64,000 bases of DNA from positions 186,001 through 250,000 of the forward strand of contig JAPJBO010000170.1 of NCBI GenBank assembly GCA_030068145.1. The letters run 5' to 3'. This DNA is from Diplonema papillatum (lineage: Eukaryota; Euglenozoa; Diplonemea; Diplonemida; Diplonemidae). The translations under genes were made by a program, and so were the position numbers. The first letter of the stretch is position 1; every line of letters begins with the position of its first letter. Below are positions 1 through 9,968 of the stretch, in pieces. Below the pieces are notes generated by a model, which ran no database searches, was not told where the DNA came from, and saw only the letters and a list, made by a program, of their open reading frames with translations.

Positions 1-1326
1 GCCGCCGCCCCACCCGCCGCCGCCCACGGCCCGCGCGGGCGCTGCGCAGACCAACCCTCCGAGGCCCCGCCGCCCGCGCCCGCAGCAGCGGAGCCCGCCG
101 TCGAAAGCGGCGGAGGAGCAGCGGAAGGGGCCGTCGGCGGGCAGCTGGTCTCGCGGTCTCCCAGCCCGTCGTACTCCTCCGGCGTGCCGGTGTCCTCCTT
201 CTCTTCGTCGGCGTCGGCCACCCCGCGGCACGCCCCCGCCCCGCCGCCGGGCAGATGGGTCGCTGCGGCACCGGAGGCGGATTCCGACCAGAACAGGGGG
301 GATGTGGCGCTCGAGGCGAGCCCCGCGCCACCCGCAGCGCCGGCGGTGCACTTGCCGTACCACGCGCACCTGCAGCCGGCCCCGGGGGCCGCGTGCGGGG
401 ACATGGCCGTCCAGTGGCAGATGACGCTCGCGCTCGAGGCCGCCGTGGACGGCGGCCGCCCGGTGCTGCGGACGCGGGACCCGGGCGCCTGGGCCGCGCC
501 GTACCAGCAGCGGGTGCACCCCCGCGCCCGCCAGGCCTGCGGCACTCCGGCCAGCACCGGCCGCGGGCAGGCCGCCAGCGTGCCGGGAGCACAGGGTCCG
601 CCGGAGGAAGGAGAGGCGCTGGCCCCCACGCCGACTCCCGCTCCCCCCCCACGGCGGCGCACCGACCCGCGCAGCCGCGTCAACGCGTGCTGCCGGGGCA
701 AGCCGCCCCAAGGGGAGGGTGGCGGGCCGTTTCTGCAGCCGGACGAAGCGGCCGGTTGGCTCGCGTCGCTGTTCGTGCCGTACACGCAGACTCCACAAGA
801 TGACCCCCTGCGCGTCCCCGCCGCCATCAAGCGTGTGGCAGCACCGCCGCCTGCGGCGGCGTCGCCGCGCGTGGTGCTGGACACGGTGGTCCTCAACCCG
901 CCCTCGGCGCGCGCCCGGACGCCGACCGGGCGGCTGCGGCTGCCGCTGGAGAAGGACCGGCCCGACTACATCCGCCGCCGGGCCGCCGAAATCCTCGCGG
1001 AGCAGACGGCGCCGGCGCCCGTGCCTCCGGTGCCGCCGGAGCTGCCGTGGGCCCGGGCGGCGGGGGACGGGGCGTGGGCCAGGCTCATTCCGGCGAAGCC
1101 GACGCCGCGTGCGGGGAAGCAGCCGCAGCGCCGGAGGCCGGTGCTGCCCGTCGACGAGTTTGTTAGTCGGATGTACTCGAGACCTTTGGAGGACAAGTGC
1201 CGGGTGCTCGCGCGGCTTTATCAGAAGTACATGCCCATGCGGCAGAAGACGTATTCTGCCACCACGCCGGCAGAGTTCGTCGAGCGCATGCACGGCGCGC
1301 GCACGAGGTCATACCGACTATACTGA
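1..1326 (+). CDS. Pro/Ala/Arg-rich protein, C-terminal part (5' end outside window)
   Basis: Reading frame 1 is open from the first base of the window to a TAA-type stop ending at 1326, so the N-terminus lies to the left; no ATG needs to be invoked. The visible 441 residues are rich in Pro, Ala, Arg and Gly and look disordered up to about residue 300. The last ~140 residues are more ordered, with an acidic/basic helix-like stretch (DKCRVLARL, then AEFVERMHGARTRSYRLY at the end). I do not recognise a family. The 3' end is repeated twice downstream. High GC and codon bias towards C/G endings match the other exons of the window, which supports real coding rather than chance openness in GC-rich DNA. 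Confidence 0.55.
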   Translation, partial: AAAPPAAAHGPRGRCADQPSEAPPPAPAAAEPAVESGGGAAEGAVGGQLVSRSPSPSYSSGVPVSSFSSSASATPRHAPAPPPGRWVAAAPEADSDQNRGDVALEASPAPPAAPAVHLPYHAHLQPAPGAACGDMAVQWQMTLALEAAVDGGRPVLRTRDPGAWAAPYQQRVHPRARQACGTPASTGRGQAASVPGAQGPPEEGEALAPTPTPAPPPRRRTDPRSRVNACCRGKPPQGEGGGPFLQPDEAAGWLASLFVPYTQTPQDDPLRVPAAIKRVAAPPPAAASPRVVLDTVVLNPPSARARTPTGRLRLPLEKDRPDYIRRRAAEILAEQTAPAPVPPVPPELPWARAAGDGAWARLIPAKPTPRAGKQPQRRRPVLPVDEFVSRMYSRPLEDKCRVLARLYQKYMPMRQKTYSATTPAEFVERMHGARTRSYRLY

Positions 1327-1876
1327 CTCGACCTGCCACACCGCTGCTATTTTCGGCGCGCGCCCGGACGCCGACCGGGCGGCTGCGGCTGCCGCTGGAG
1401 ACTACATCCGCCGCCGGGCCGCCGAAATCCTCGCGGAGCAGACGGCGCCGGCGCCCGCGCCTCCGGTGCCGCCGGAGCTGCTGTGGGCCCGGGCGGCGGG
1501 GGACGGGGCGTGGGCCAGGCTCACTCCGGCGAAGCAGCCGCAGCGCCGGAGACCGGTGCTGCCCGTCGACGAGTTTGTTAGTCGGATGTACTCGAGACCT
1601 TTGGAGGACAAGTGCCGGGTGCTCGCGCGGCTTAAACAGAAGTACATGCAGAAGACGTATTCTGCCACCATGCCGGCAGAGTTCGTCGAGCGCATGCACG
1701 GCGCGCGCACGAGGTCATACCGACTATACTGACTCGACCTGCCACACCGCTGCTATTTTCGGCGCGCGCCCGGACGCCGACCGGGCGGCTGCGGCTGCCG
1801 GTGGAGAAGGACCGGCCCGACTACATCCGCCGGGCCGCCGAAATCCTCACGGAGCAGACGGCGCCGGCCCCCGGTA
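905..1876 (+). repeat. Tandem near-triplication of the gene 3' end
   Basis: Three direct copies begin at 905, 1354 and 1760 (each starts with the CGGCGCGCGCCCGGACG block). Periods are about 449 and 406 bp; the third copy is cut off near 1876. Copy 2 lacks small blocks present in copy 1 (around 946-960 and 1103-1122). The copied segment includes the stop codon and about 28 bp of 3' flank, so it reflects duplication of the gene tail, not of an internal protein repeat. Confidence 0.85.
1354..1732 (+). pseudogene. Duplicated C-terminal fragment of the Pro/Ala-rich gene
   Basis: Second copy of the tail of the upstream gene. It keeps an open frame encoding the same end (VDEFVSRMYSRPLEDKCRVL through RTRSYRLY) but sits after the stop of the first copy and has no start of its own in the same unit. 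In-frame deletions relative to copy 1 preserve the frame, so it could serve as an alternative last exon; otherwise it is a non-functional tail duplicate. Confidence 0.6.
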
Positions 1877-2709
1877 ACCGGAGTTCACTCGTGCGAGTTT
1901 GGCAGGAGCACTTGCGCGACAACGTTGCGCGCTTTTGAAGCCAGTTTCTGCGGGCAACTTGTATGTCATCTGTAGGCTCCCGACTCACCCAAATCGGGCA
2001 GAGGACAGCGAAAACGCAGCGGGGTTAGCCAAGTGGAACCACAGAGCACGCGAAGTACCTGGTCCTCTCGGCGGTGCAGAACCCGTGATTGGATCGATCA
2101 GAAGGTCATTCGGGGTCATGCGAGTCTTGCGAGAGAGAGCCTGTGGCGGGTTCTTTTTCTGGACACAAAAACAAGACGACCACCTTCCCAATGGCCGCCG
2201 CCCACGGTGACGTTCTTTTCAGACGCGTTCCGAACCCTTCCTGCGGGTTTCCATTTACACCACGACGCGCGGACCATCAACTAGCTCACAAAGTCCGTTC
2301 AGTGCCTGCATCCTTTCCTTCCCTGTTTTTACCCGGCAGAAGATGTACACGCGGCACCAGTTGTTGTACTCAAGAGGCCGCTTATGTGAACGTAAAGGCC
2401 ATTATTTGAACGCAAGGTATCAATCAGAAGAAGGTCATTCTCTGGAAGCAAGCTGCGCCCATCTGACGCCCACTTGACGGCAAGTTGTGTCATCCAAAAG
2501 CCCGTTTCTGAAGACAACTTATCCATTCTTGGCATCTTTTCTCCGGACAGGCACCTGTTGTGCCCATTCATTCTCAATCACCGCCACCCGTGTTTCCCTG
2601 ATGCGCAGGCCAAAGGAAAAAAGACTAACGAAGAGGAAAGACGGCGGAAGACCAGCCGTCGTCCGTTCGCCACTAGAACCGGCCGGCAAAGGGTCCGGGT
2701 TCGCGCATC
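1877..2709. other. Intergenic, no gene seen
   Basis: Lower GC than the flanks, with short overlapping ORFs on both strands and no recognisable domain or RNA. It should contain the promoter of the 2710 gene, but I see no convincing TATA box. Confidence 0.5.
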
Positions 2710-3144
2710 ATGAACCCCCGGATCTGGCGTGCGTACAGAAAGACGCTGACGATGGCGCGAGAGCACGTGGAAGGGGAGGACAGGGCATTGAGTGTGCTAC
2801 GGCTGCGAAATGCGTGCCGGCTGGAATACCTGCGGTACGAGCATGCATCCGGAAGCGACGCGGAGCAGTGCATCGAGGCGCACGAGAAGGTCAACAAGTT
2901 CATGGAGTGGTGGTGGCGGTCGTGGCAGGATCCGATCGAGAAGCCGGCGTTCAAAAAGGAGTGGGCCGCCGAGACGAAGCACATGGACGAGACGCAGGCG
3001 AAGGCGCACTACGCGAAGCTGCTCACACAGAGGATCGAGGGCATGCGGGAGTTCAACGCGTTCGTGGACCAAGCCCTCTCGGCTCGCCCGCCTGTGCCGG
3101 CGGGCCCCGGGCAGCAGTCGGCTCCTGACTGGAGAACGCCCTAA
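2710..3144 (+). CDS. Small basic protein, possible LYR-motif (Complex1_LYR-like) protein
   Basis: ATG at 2710, stop at 3142-3144, 144 residues, no intron needed. The start gives MNPRIWRAYRKTLTMARE, where Y-R followed by a helix resembles the LYR tripeptide region of mitochondrial LYR proteins, which bind acyl carrier protein and assist Fe-S and respiratory complex assembly. A second Arg-rich helix follows (residues ~27-45), then a Trp cluster (EWWWRSW, ~67-73) and long charged helices; the last ~20 residues are Pro/Gly-rich. Size and helical character fit the family, but the Trp cluster is unusual and the motif is short. Coding potential is good (GC-rich, codon bias like neighbours); the family call is an inference. 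A simple mitochondrial or ribosome-associated helical protein is the alternative. Confidence 0.55.
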   Translation: MNPRIWRAYRKTLTMAREHVEGEDRALSVLRLRNACRLEYLRYEHASGSDAEQCIEAHEKVNKFMEWWWRSWQDPIEKPAFKKEWAAETKHMDETQAKAHYAKLLTQRIEGMREFNAFVDQALSARPPVPAGPGQQSAPDWRTP

Positions 3145-4221
3145 ACGGCTCGCTTGGACCTGTTCAATAAGTTCAAGCGTGCACCGTTCTCTCGGTGGCC
3201 TTATGTCCAACAGAAGGTCTACCCTTGCCGGCTAGCAACCAGCACATCGTCTCTCCCGCACGACTCGAAACACTTTTGCAGCAGGATGGGTCATTTTCCA
3301 CACTGGCTTCCGACGCATGCTCGGAGGAAGGCGCACCCTCAAAGCAGTGTGATGGGACCACGCATTTACAGCTGGACTTGCCACGTTTCTAGTACTAAGA
3401 AAGCTTTCCCCGCAGCTTGCGAGGGAAGTGGCGTCACTTATCCGCACTTTCCGTCGTGACGCATGTGTAGCTGGGGGCCTTGCAGTGCGATTCTGTCCCT
3501 AGCGGCACTGGCGCATTGTGTATTCGATCTTGACGACGCAATGGCACATGCCGATGCCATAAAATATCCTGACCCTACGAAGAACTGCATGCCAATCCAA
3601 ATGGTCCATGAAAGAACTCACTCGCCAGCCAGATCACGTGCGCGTGAAAGGAGCTCTTGGCAGGGAGCATCAAACAACATGTCAGTCGTGCTCTGTTTCA
3701 AAGCTTGCTCGCCACGCGGGGACCAGAAAGGCAGCCTCAAGGATTTGTTGCGCAGCGCAACGCGTCTACTTGCACCCCCGTCGCCTCCCCGTAGCGCCAT
3801 CAGCGTTCTCCGTCCCGTGAGGGTTATTCAGCTCTCGAACCGGCCCCGGGGGCTCTGCCATTTTGGGTTCGTCTCTTCGGCTTTCTTCTGCGTGAGCAGC
3901 AGCTGGATCTAGCCTGCAGCCGGGGCTATTGCTGCCAAGCTTGCAGGTTAGCATACCATACAGAACAACAGCATGAACAAGTTCCGGCGCAGGTTCGCAC
4001 GGTCACTTCTCCGTCCGCCTGTGGCCCACTGTCATTGTGTTCCGTGCACAGTACCGCCGACGGCGGTTTCCCAAAACGGGCAGACTGTTACGCGAATTCT
4101 AGCTCATGGATTATTACTGGTAAAGACCCTGCTTCGGAATAGTGAAAAGCACGCGCGTTGCTGCGAGAAGAATACCCGGCCTTTTTGCATGGGAAGATGC
4201 GCGGCAGTAAACATAAAGTCA
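3145..4221. other. Intergenic, no gene seen
   Basis: Only short overlapping ORFs without domains. Nothing RNA-like was recognised. Confidence 0.4.
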
Positions 4222-4290
4222 GAGACCGGAACCTTATCGGAGAGATGGTCGCACTGTAACGTGTCTCTTTCTCTTTTCTCTACAAATTTC
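4222..4290 (+). repeat. LINE-tail-like dispersed repeat, copy 1
   Basis: AGAGACCGGAACC...CGGAGAGATGGTC...GTCTCTTTCTC matches the sequence directly after the LINE ORF at 24690-24765 and a further copy at 17566-17625. It is probably a short 3'-end insertion of the same element or of a SINE that borrows its tail. Confidence 0.5.
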
Positions 4291-4411
4291 CTGCAGGTTT
4301 GAGCATAGCACTACACCCCACCTCCCAGCTCCCAAAAGGAAAGTGGGCGTCCGGCGGACCGCCTCTCACAAAGAGAGGAAAAAGCACACCGCCAAAGAGA
4401 GAGACCAACGC

Positions 4412-4437
4412 AAAAAAAAAAAAAAAAAAAAAAAAAA
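4412..4437 (+). repeat. Poly-A tract, 26 A
   Basis: Uninterrupted run of 26 A residues, 122 bp after the LINE-tail-like repeat. It could be a retroposition scar, but no target duplication is obvious. Confidence 0.8.
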
Positions 4438-4704
4438 CATAGCGAAGAGAAAAGCATGAACCTGCTGGGCCCCAGCCGCCCATTCTAACGCCGAAAAGCA
4501 AATCACGGAACACAAAAGCAAGAGAAAAAGAGAACACAAAAAGGGGTGCTTCCAATCGGGATCTTTCGGCAAGGGACTTTCCCACCGCGAAGTGAGGCAA
4601 AAACGCCCGGAAAGACACAAGCCCACCCATCTGCACGCCGCCGCACGGGATCGTCGGAAACACAAAAAAAGGGCGTTTGTCCGCCGGTCTTCGTCGGAAA
4701 AGTG

Positions 4705-4933
4705 GCGAGAGGAGGCGAGAAGAGGCAAGAAGAAGCGAGAAGAAGCAAGAAGGGGCGAGACGAAGCGAGGAGAAGCGAGAAGAAGCGAGAAGAAGCAAGA
4801 AGAGGCGAGAAGAGGCGAGAAGAGGCAAGAAGAAGCGAGAAGAAGCGAGAAGAGGCGAGAAGAAGCGAGAAGAAGCAAGAAGAGGCGAGAAGAGGCAAGA
4901 AGAAGCAAGAAGAGGCGGAAGGGAAAGGGAAGC
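4705..4933 (+). repeat. Purine-only tandem repeat in the 5' leader of the CCCH gene
   Basis: About 230 bp of pure A/G on the plus strand built from AGAAGCGAGAAGAGGC-like units with one C per unit. All three frames are open (Glu/Arg/Lys repeats), which explains overlapping ORFs here; the coding start is better placed at 4935. Such tracts can form triplex DNA. Confidence 0.8.
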
Positions 4934-4934
4934 G

Positions 4935-5975
4935 ATGTACGACGACCCCGTCTCGCGCACCCCGCCGCGGACGACCGGGTTCTGCCAGTTCACGAGGGCC
5001 GGCTGCCCGTTCGGCCGGGACTGCCTGTTCCAGCACCGCAGCACGCCGGGCGCGGCGGCCGTGTCGCCGGCGGGCGGCGCCCGCGGCGGCCGGTCGGCCG
5101 CCACGTCGCTCGCGTACAGCGACTCACCCCGCCCGGACTCCCCCTCCGACTCCGCCCGCCCAGAGCCCTTAAACCGCGCGAGGCAGTTCGGCTACCCATT
5201 CTACCCGCCAGTGATGCCCTCGCCGGACTTCCTCCAGCAGTCCCCCAACGACTACGCTCCGACAACCGACCCTCTTCCGGAAGACGTGTACCACCCGCAA
5301 CACCAGCCTCCGCAAGTCCTCGGCGACTTGAAAGACAAGCGAACCGCGTTTGTCGCGGTTGGACGCGAAAAGTGGCCTCCCGCCGGGTTTGCACTGGGCC
5401 GTGTTGACGGCGCCTTGGGTGGGCCCGCCGGCTGCGGGGAGCGGGGCTTCGCCGCTTTTCCGGGCCCCGGCTGCGACGGGGGGGTGTGCTGCGCCCACGC
5501 GCAGCGGCCGGCCGAAGGCGGCGTGCGGTCCCCGCTCGCGTCGGATCGAGAAGACGGGAGCCGTGGCCCGCCGGGTGCCGGCAGCCCTTCGGCGTCGCGC
5601 CAGCAGCAGGCTCCTGACTCAGCGGCGGGAGGCCGCCTTTCGTGTCCCGCGGCACACGCGGGTGGCCGAGAACGACAGCCGGGCGACGGCAGCGTTCGAC
5701 CGCCGTTCTCGCCGGATCGAGAAAACGGGGGCCGGAGCCCGGAGGCTGCCCGGAGCTCGTCGGCGTCGCGGCAGCAGGCCTTCGGCCTAGCAACAGCAGC
5801 AGCAGCAGCAGCAGCGGAAGGCCACCTTTCGCTCCCAGCATCACACTCAGGCTTCCAAGCACGACAGCCGGTCGACGGCAGCGTTCAACCCTCGTTTTTG
5901 CCGGATCGAGAATGCGGGAGCCGGGGCCCGGTGGTTGCCCACAGCTTGTCGGCATCGTGCCAGCAGCCCCCCGAC

Positions 5976-6020
<45 letters not shown>

Positions 6021-9000
6021 GGCCACTTTTCGTTTCCAGCAGCACACTCGGGCCTGCAAGCGCCACAACCGGTCGACGGCAGCGTTCAACCCTCGTTTTT
6101 GCCGGTTCGAGACAACGGGAGCCGGCGCTTGATGGCTGCCCACAGCTCGTCGGCATCGCGCCAGCAACAGCCCCACCTAGCAGCAGCAGCAGCAGCAGCA
6201 GCGGAAGGCCACTTTTCGCTTCCAGCAGCATACCCAGGCTTTCAAGCGCGACAGCCGGTCGACGGCAGCGTTCAACCCTCGTTCCCGCCGAATCGAGCCA
6301 ACGGGAGCCGGCGCCCGTCGGCGCCGCGCCAGCAGCAACCGCCGCGCCCTGCCGCCCACGCCGAGACCCACCGGGGGGGATCCCCCCGGCCGCCGGCGGA
6401 CACCGCAGCAAGCCGCGGCCGCGCCTCTGCGGCGCCAAAGCGGGAGGCCCGGCCCCGGCCTCGGAGCGCGGGGCCGCCGCTGGAGGCGACCGGCTGGCGG
6501 GCGGCGACGCTGCGCCGCCGCGCCGCATCCTCGCAGCCGCCCTCGCCCGGCGGCGGCGGCGGCAGCTGCTGCTGCTGCAGCGTCGGCAGCAGCCCGCCGA
6601 CCCCCTCCGCGGCACCCGGCGGCGAGCCGCCGGAATTGGCGGGCGGCTGCGTGCCGTACGCGCCCAGGGCGGCGGCTAGCCCCCCCTTCTCCTTCGAGCA
6701 GCGCGTTGCCGCCGTCGCCGCCGCTGCGTTTCGGTACCCGCCTCCCGCTGAGCGCCCGCCGCCCAGCTTCGCGGCGTACCCGCCACCGCCCGGCTGCGGG
6801 TTTCCACCCCCCCCGCACTATGCGCCCGCGGCGTACGCGCACTTTGCCTACGACGCCCAGCTGCACGCCGCCGTGTGGGAGGGGCTGCGCCGGCGCTACG
6901 AGGCGCACCGTCTCCGGTTCGCCGCCGGCGCGGGGCCGCGGCCGCGCGGACAGCAAGGGCCCGACGGCGACGCCCCCGGGGACGGGGGAGACGGCAGCCG
7001 CCGGCTGCGGCGGGGAATGTACACGGAGACGGACGTGCTGCGGGGGGCCGCGGCGGCGGAGCCCTGCACTCTCTGTCCACCAGGCAGGCCCGCCCAAGGC
7101 GAGGCCTCTCAGGACGGCACCCGGTGGCCGGATTCAACCGAAGCCGCCGGGCCGGAGCCGGAACGCGCGGGCGGCGGCGAGTTTCCCGTCCAAGGCGCAG
7201 GCCGCAGGGACGAGGGCTCGGGAGAAGTGCATCACTACCCGCCGTGGTCGCGCCGCTCCGATTCGGTCGAATACAGCCGCGGCGCGTGCCCTGGCGGAAG
7301 GCCGAAGGGCAGCGTCGAAGGCGAAGCCTCTCCAGACGGCAATTGGTGGTCGGACCCAATCGAAGCCGGGGAGCCGCAGCTGCGGCTGATGGAGTCGGAC
7401 GAAGAAGCCCGGCGCTCGGGTCGCAGGAACGAGGGTTCGGATGAAGTGCAGCACTACCCACGGTGGTTGCACCGTCCCGATTCGGTCGAACCCAGCCGCG
7501 GCGCGTGCTCCGGCGAAAGGCAAAGGGGCGGCGTCAAAGACGATGCCTCTCAAGATGGCACTTGGTGCTCGGACCCAATCGAAGCCGGGCGGGAGCCGCA
7601 GCTGCCGCTGATAGAGTCGGACGGAGCAGCCGGGCACTCGGAACGTGCTGGCCGCAGGGACGAGGGTTCGGGTGAAGTGCAGCACTACCCGCAGTGGTTG
7701 CACCGTTCCGATTCGGTCGAACCCAGCTCCGGCGAAAGGCAGAGGGGCAGCGTCAAAGGCAAGGCCTCGCAAGACGGCACTTGGTGTTCGGACCCAATCG
7801 AAGACGGGCCGCTGATGGAATCGGACAGAGCAGCCCGGCACTCGGAACGCGCGGGCGGCGGCGTGCCTCCCGTCCAAGGCGCGGGCCGCAGGGACGAGCC
7901 TTCGGGAGAAGTGCAGCACCGCCCACGACGGCTGCACCGTTCCGATTCGGTCGACGCCAGCCACGGCGCGCGCCCCGGCGAAAGGCAGAGGGACAGCGTC
8001 CAGGACGAAGCCCCTCAAGACGGCACCCGGTGGTCGGATTCATTCGAAGCCGGGCTGGAGCCGCTGCCGCGGCGGCAGTCCGGCGAGTCTCCGCCCCGCG
8101 GCGGGGGCCGCCGCACTACTTCGCGCGACCGCTGCCAAGCCTCGCACGCGGCAGAGCCACGCGACAAACCGCCGCAGGACCCCCACCCGCCGCCAGGCAA
8201 GAGCCGGCGCCACCCTGCGCCGGAGGCCAACCACCGGGGCCATCCCGCGACCAGGAGCAGCCCCGCCGCGCCCGCCGCCGGGCGGGGCGGCGCGCAAGGC
8301 GGGCAGTGCAGCCGGCGCGAACGCTTGCGGCTGGCCAAAGGCGCCGGGGGCGGGGCGGCGAAGACCAGGATGGTCCGGGTGTCCTCGCCCGCGGGCCGTG
8401 CGATCGCGGCGGCGGAGAAGCCGCCGTTCGGCGGGGGGGCGGTTTGGACGCGGCGGGGCGCCGCCCAGCAGCACCCGAGGAATCCCGACGACGGCAGGCA
8501 GTCCAACCAAGCCGAAGATCCGACGCCGCAGGGCGGCAAGCCTCCCAGGCAACCTGCCGCGCGATCTTCAGACGCTACCGGCCCACCCGAGCACACAGTC
8601 ACAGATCGGCAATCCAACACCGGCGACAGGCACAGCGCCGCCCAGCAGCACCCGAGGAATCCCGACGACGGCAGACAGCCCAACCAAGACGAAGATCCGA
8701 CGCCGCAGGGCGGCAAGCCTCCCAGGCAACCTGCCGCGCGATCTTCAGACGCTACCGGCCTACCCGAGCACACAGGCACAGATCGGCAATCCAACACCGG
8801 CGACAGGCGCAGCGCAGCTCAGGTCGAGGGCTCTTTCAATACGAGTGACAGGCGCAACGCAGCCCAGCTTGAGGGTTCTTCCAACGCAGGTAACAGGCGC
8901 AGCGCAGCCCAGCTCGATGGCTCTTCCAATACGGAACGAGTGCAATGGTCCGCCTCGGGTCCGGAGGAAAACACGACGGCCGCCGCCGCGGAGACCGGCG

Positions 9001-9968
9001 CCACTCATCCGGCGGCCTCCCGCGGCGGGCAAGCCAGCGAGCTGCAGCCGCGCGCGCAACGCCACGAACAACAGCAGGCGCGCGCTGGGTTGGCGGGCGG
9101 ACGTGCGGAGCTCGGCGGGATACCGGCGCAGATGCATGCGTCGAGTTCGGAAGAGGCCGGCCAAGCAGGAGCAGCAGCAGCAGCAGAAGGAGGAAGAGGA
9201 TGGGCACCGGCAAAGAGGAAAAAGCGCGGACCGAGGAGGCGACCCGGGTGCAGCCAGCCCGACCGCGCCGCGGAGGGGCCTCCGTGCGAGTCGGTCCCCG
9301 ACGCGATGGACGCGGGTTCGTCCGCAGAAGGGTCGCGCCGCGAAGCTTCGGGGAACGCGGGGCCGCCTCCTGCGCGTGAGAGCCGACTTGGCAGCGGTTC
9401 CAGCCGGGCGGAAGCGTCTTTTCACCCGGGCGAGCCCGGCTCTGCTTTCTTCTCTCACGCTTTTTCCGACCGGCAGGACATGTACTTCGAGAGCCTCCTG
9501 CAAAGCGAAACGTCGCAGTCGCTCCAGCGCAAGCGGCTGAATGACCTGGCCGCCTGGTGGAACCAGCAGGCATGGGCCTGGCCGGCGCAGCCGCCGTTCC
9601 ATCACGCCATGGACCCCAGGTTCGACGGTCGCCGCCCTCCGTTCGAGTATTACCAGCCGGCAGTTCACCCACCGGGGTTCTACGAGCCGGTCTGGTTCGG
9701 CGAGCCTTTGTGCCCCCCCCCGTATGCCGCTCCGTCCGATCCGACCCCTCCATTCGGCACGCCCCCTCGCACGCCGTCGTCAGCCAACCAGCCGCCATTC
9801 GCCGACTTTCCAGAAGATGTAACCGGGCTCACGCCGCCGCTGCAGCAGCATGACGCACCGTGCACGCCAGACGACGAATCCGTGCGCAGCATGCTCGACG
9901 CGAGTGCGTCGACCCCAGGGTACCGACACGACCCGTACGATTACAACAGCGCGTACGTTTTGCAATGA
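4935..9968 (+). CDS. CCCH zinc-finger protein with long repetitive disordered region
   Basis: Open frame of 1677 codons from ATG 4935 to TGA at 9966-9968. Upstream frame is also open but only through a purine simple repeat, so I choose the first ATG after it. Residues 17-34 form one CCCH finger: C17-X6-C24-X5-C30-X3-H34 (CQFTRAGCPFGRDCLFQH). Such fingers usually bind RNA, so a role in mRNA fate is plausible but not shown. The rest is low complexity: Ala-runs encoded by GCA repeats (about 5790-6210), a Gly/Cys cluster near 6550, a set of ~60-residue acidic repeats with D-S-V-E cores (about 7085-8060), two exact-frame 59-residue repeats (8464-8817), then a Pro/Phe/Tyr-rich tail ending NSAYVLQ. 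No intron is required. Long antisense ORFs here are shadows of the GC-rich repeats. Confidence 0.7.
5590..6310 (+). repeat. Three to four in-frame ~200-bp repeats with Ala tracts
   Basis: Units share a (GCA)n Ala run, then EGHxSxPAAxxGxQAxQPVDGSVQPSF. Unit ends recur near 5812, 6012 and 6203. GCA copy number differs between units (about 8, 13 and 8 Ala), so slippage is likely. Confidence 0.8.
7085..8060 (+). repeat. Four to five diverged in-frame repeats
   Basis: Protein repeats share the order GRRDEGSGEVQHYP, RSDSVEPS, GERQRGSVK, ASQDGTWxSDPIEAG and ESD. Identity is high at DNA level but lengths vary in multiples of three, so the frame is kept by selection. Confidence 0.8.
8464..8817 (+). 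repeat. Two tandem 177-bp coding repeats
   Basis: Copies start near 8464 and 8641 and differ at only a few positions. 177 bp is 59 codons, so the frame is preserved. Shorter ~20-codon repeats (AQLEGSSN-like) follow to about 8935. Confidence 0.85.

Noticed and set aside
4546-5172. Glu/Arg/Lys-repeat ORFs upstream of and overlapping the CCCH gene in all plus frames
   Set aside because: They are the three readings of a purine-only simple repeat; only one frame continues into the zinc finger.
4990-6615. 541-codon minus-strand ORF (and others up to 9.8 kb) opposite the CCCH gene
   Set aside because: Open by GC-rich codon bias; encodes Leu runs opposite GCA repeats and has no domain.
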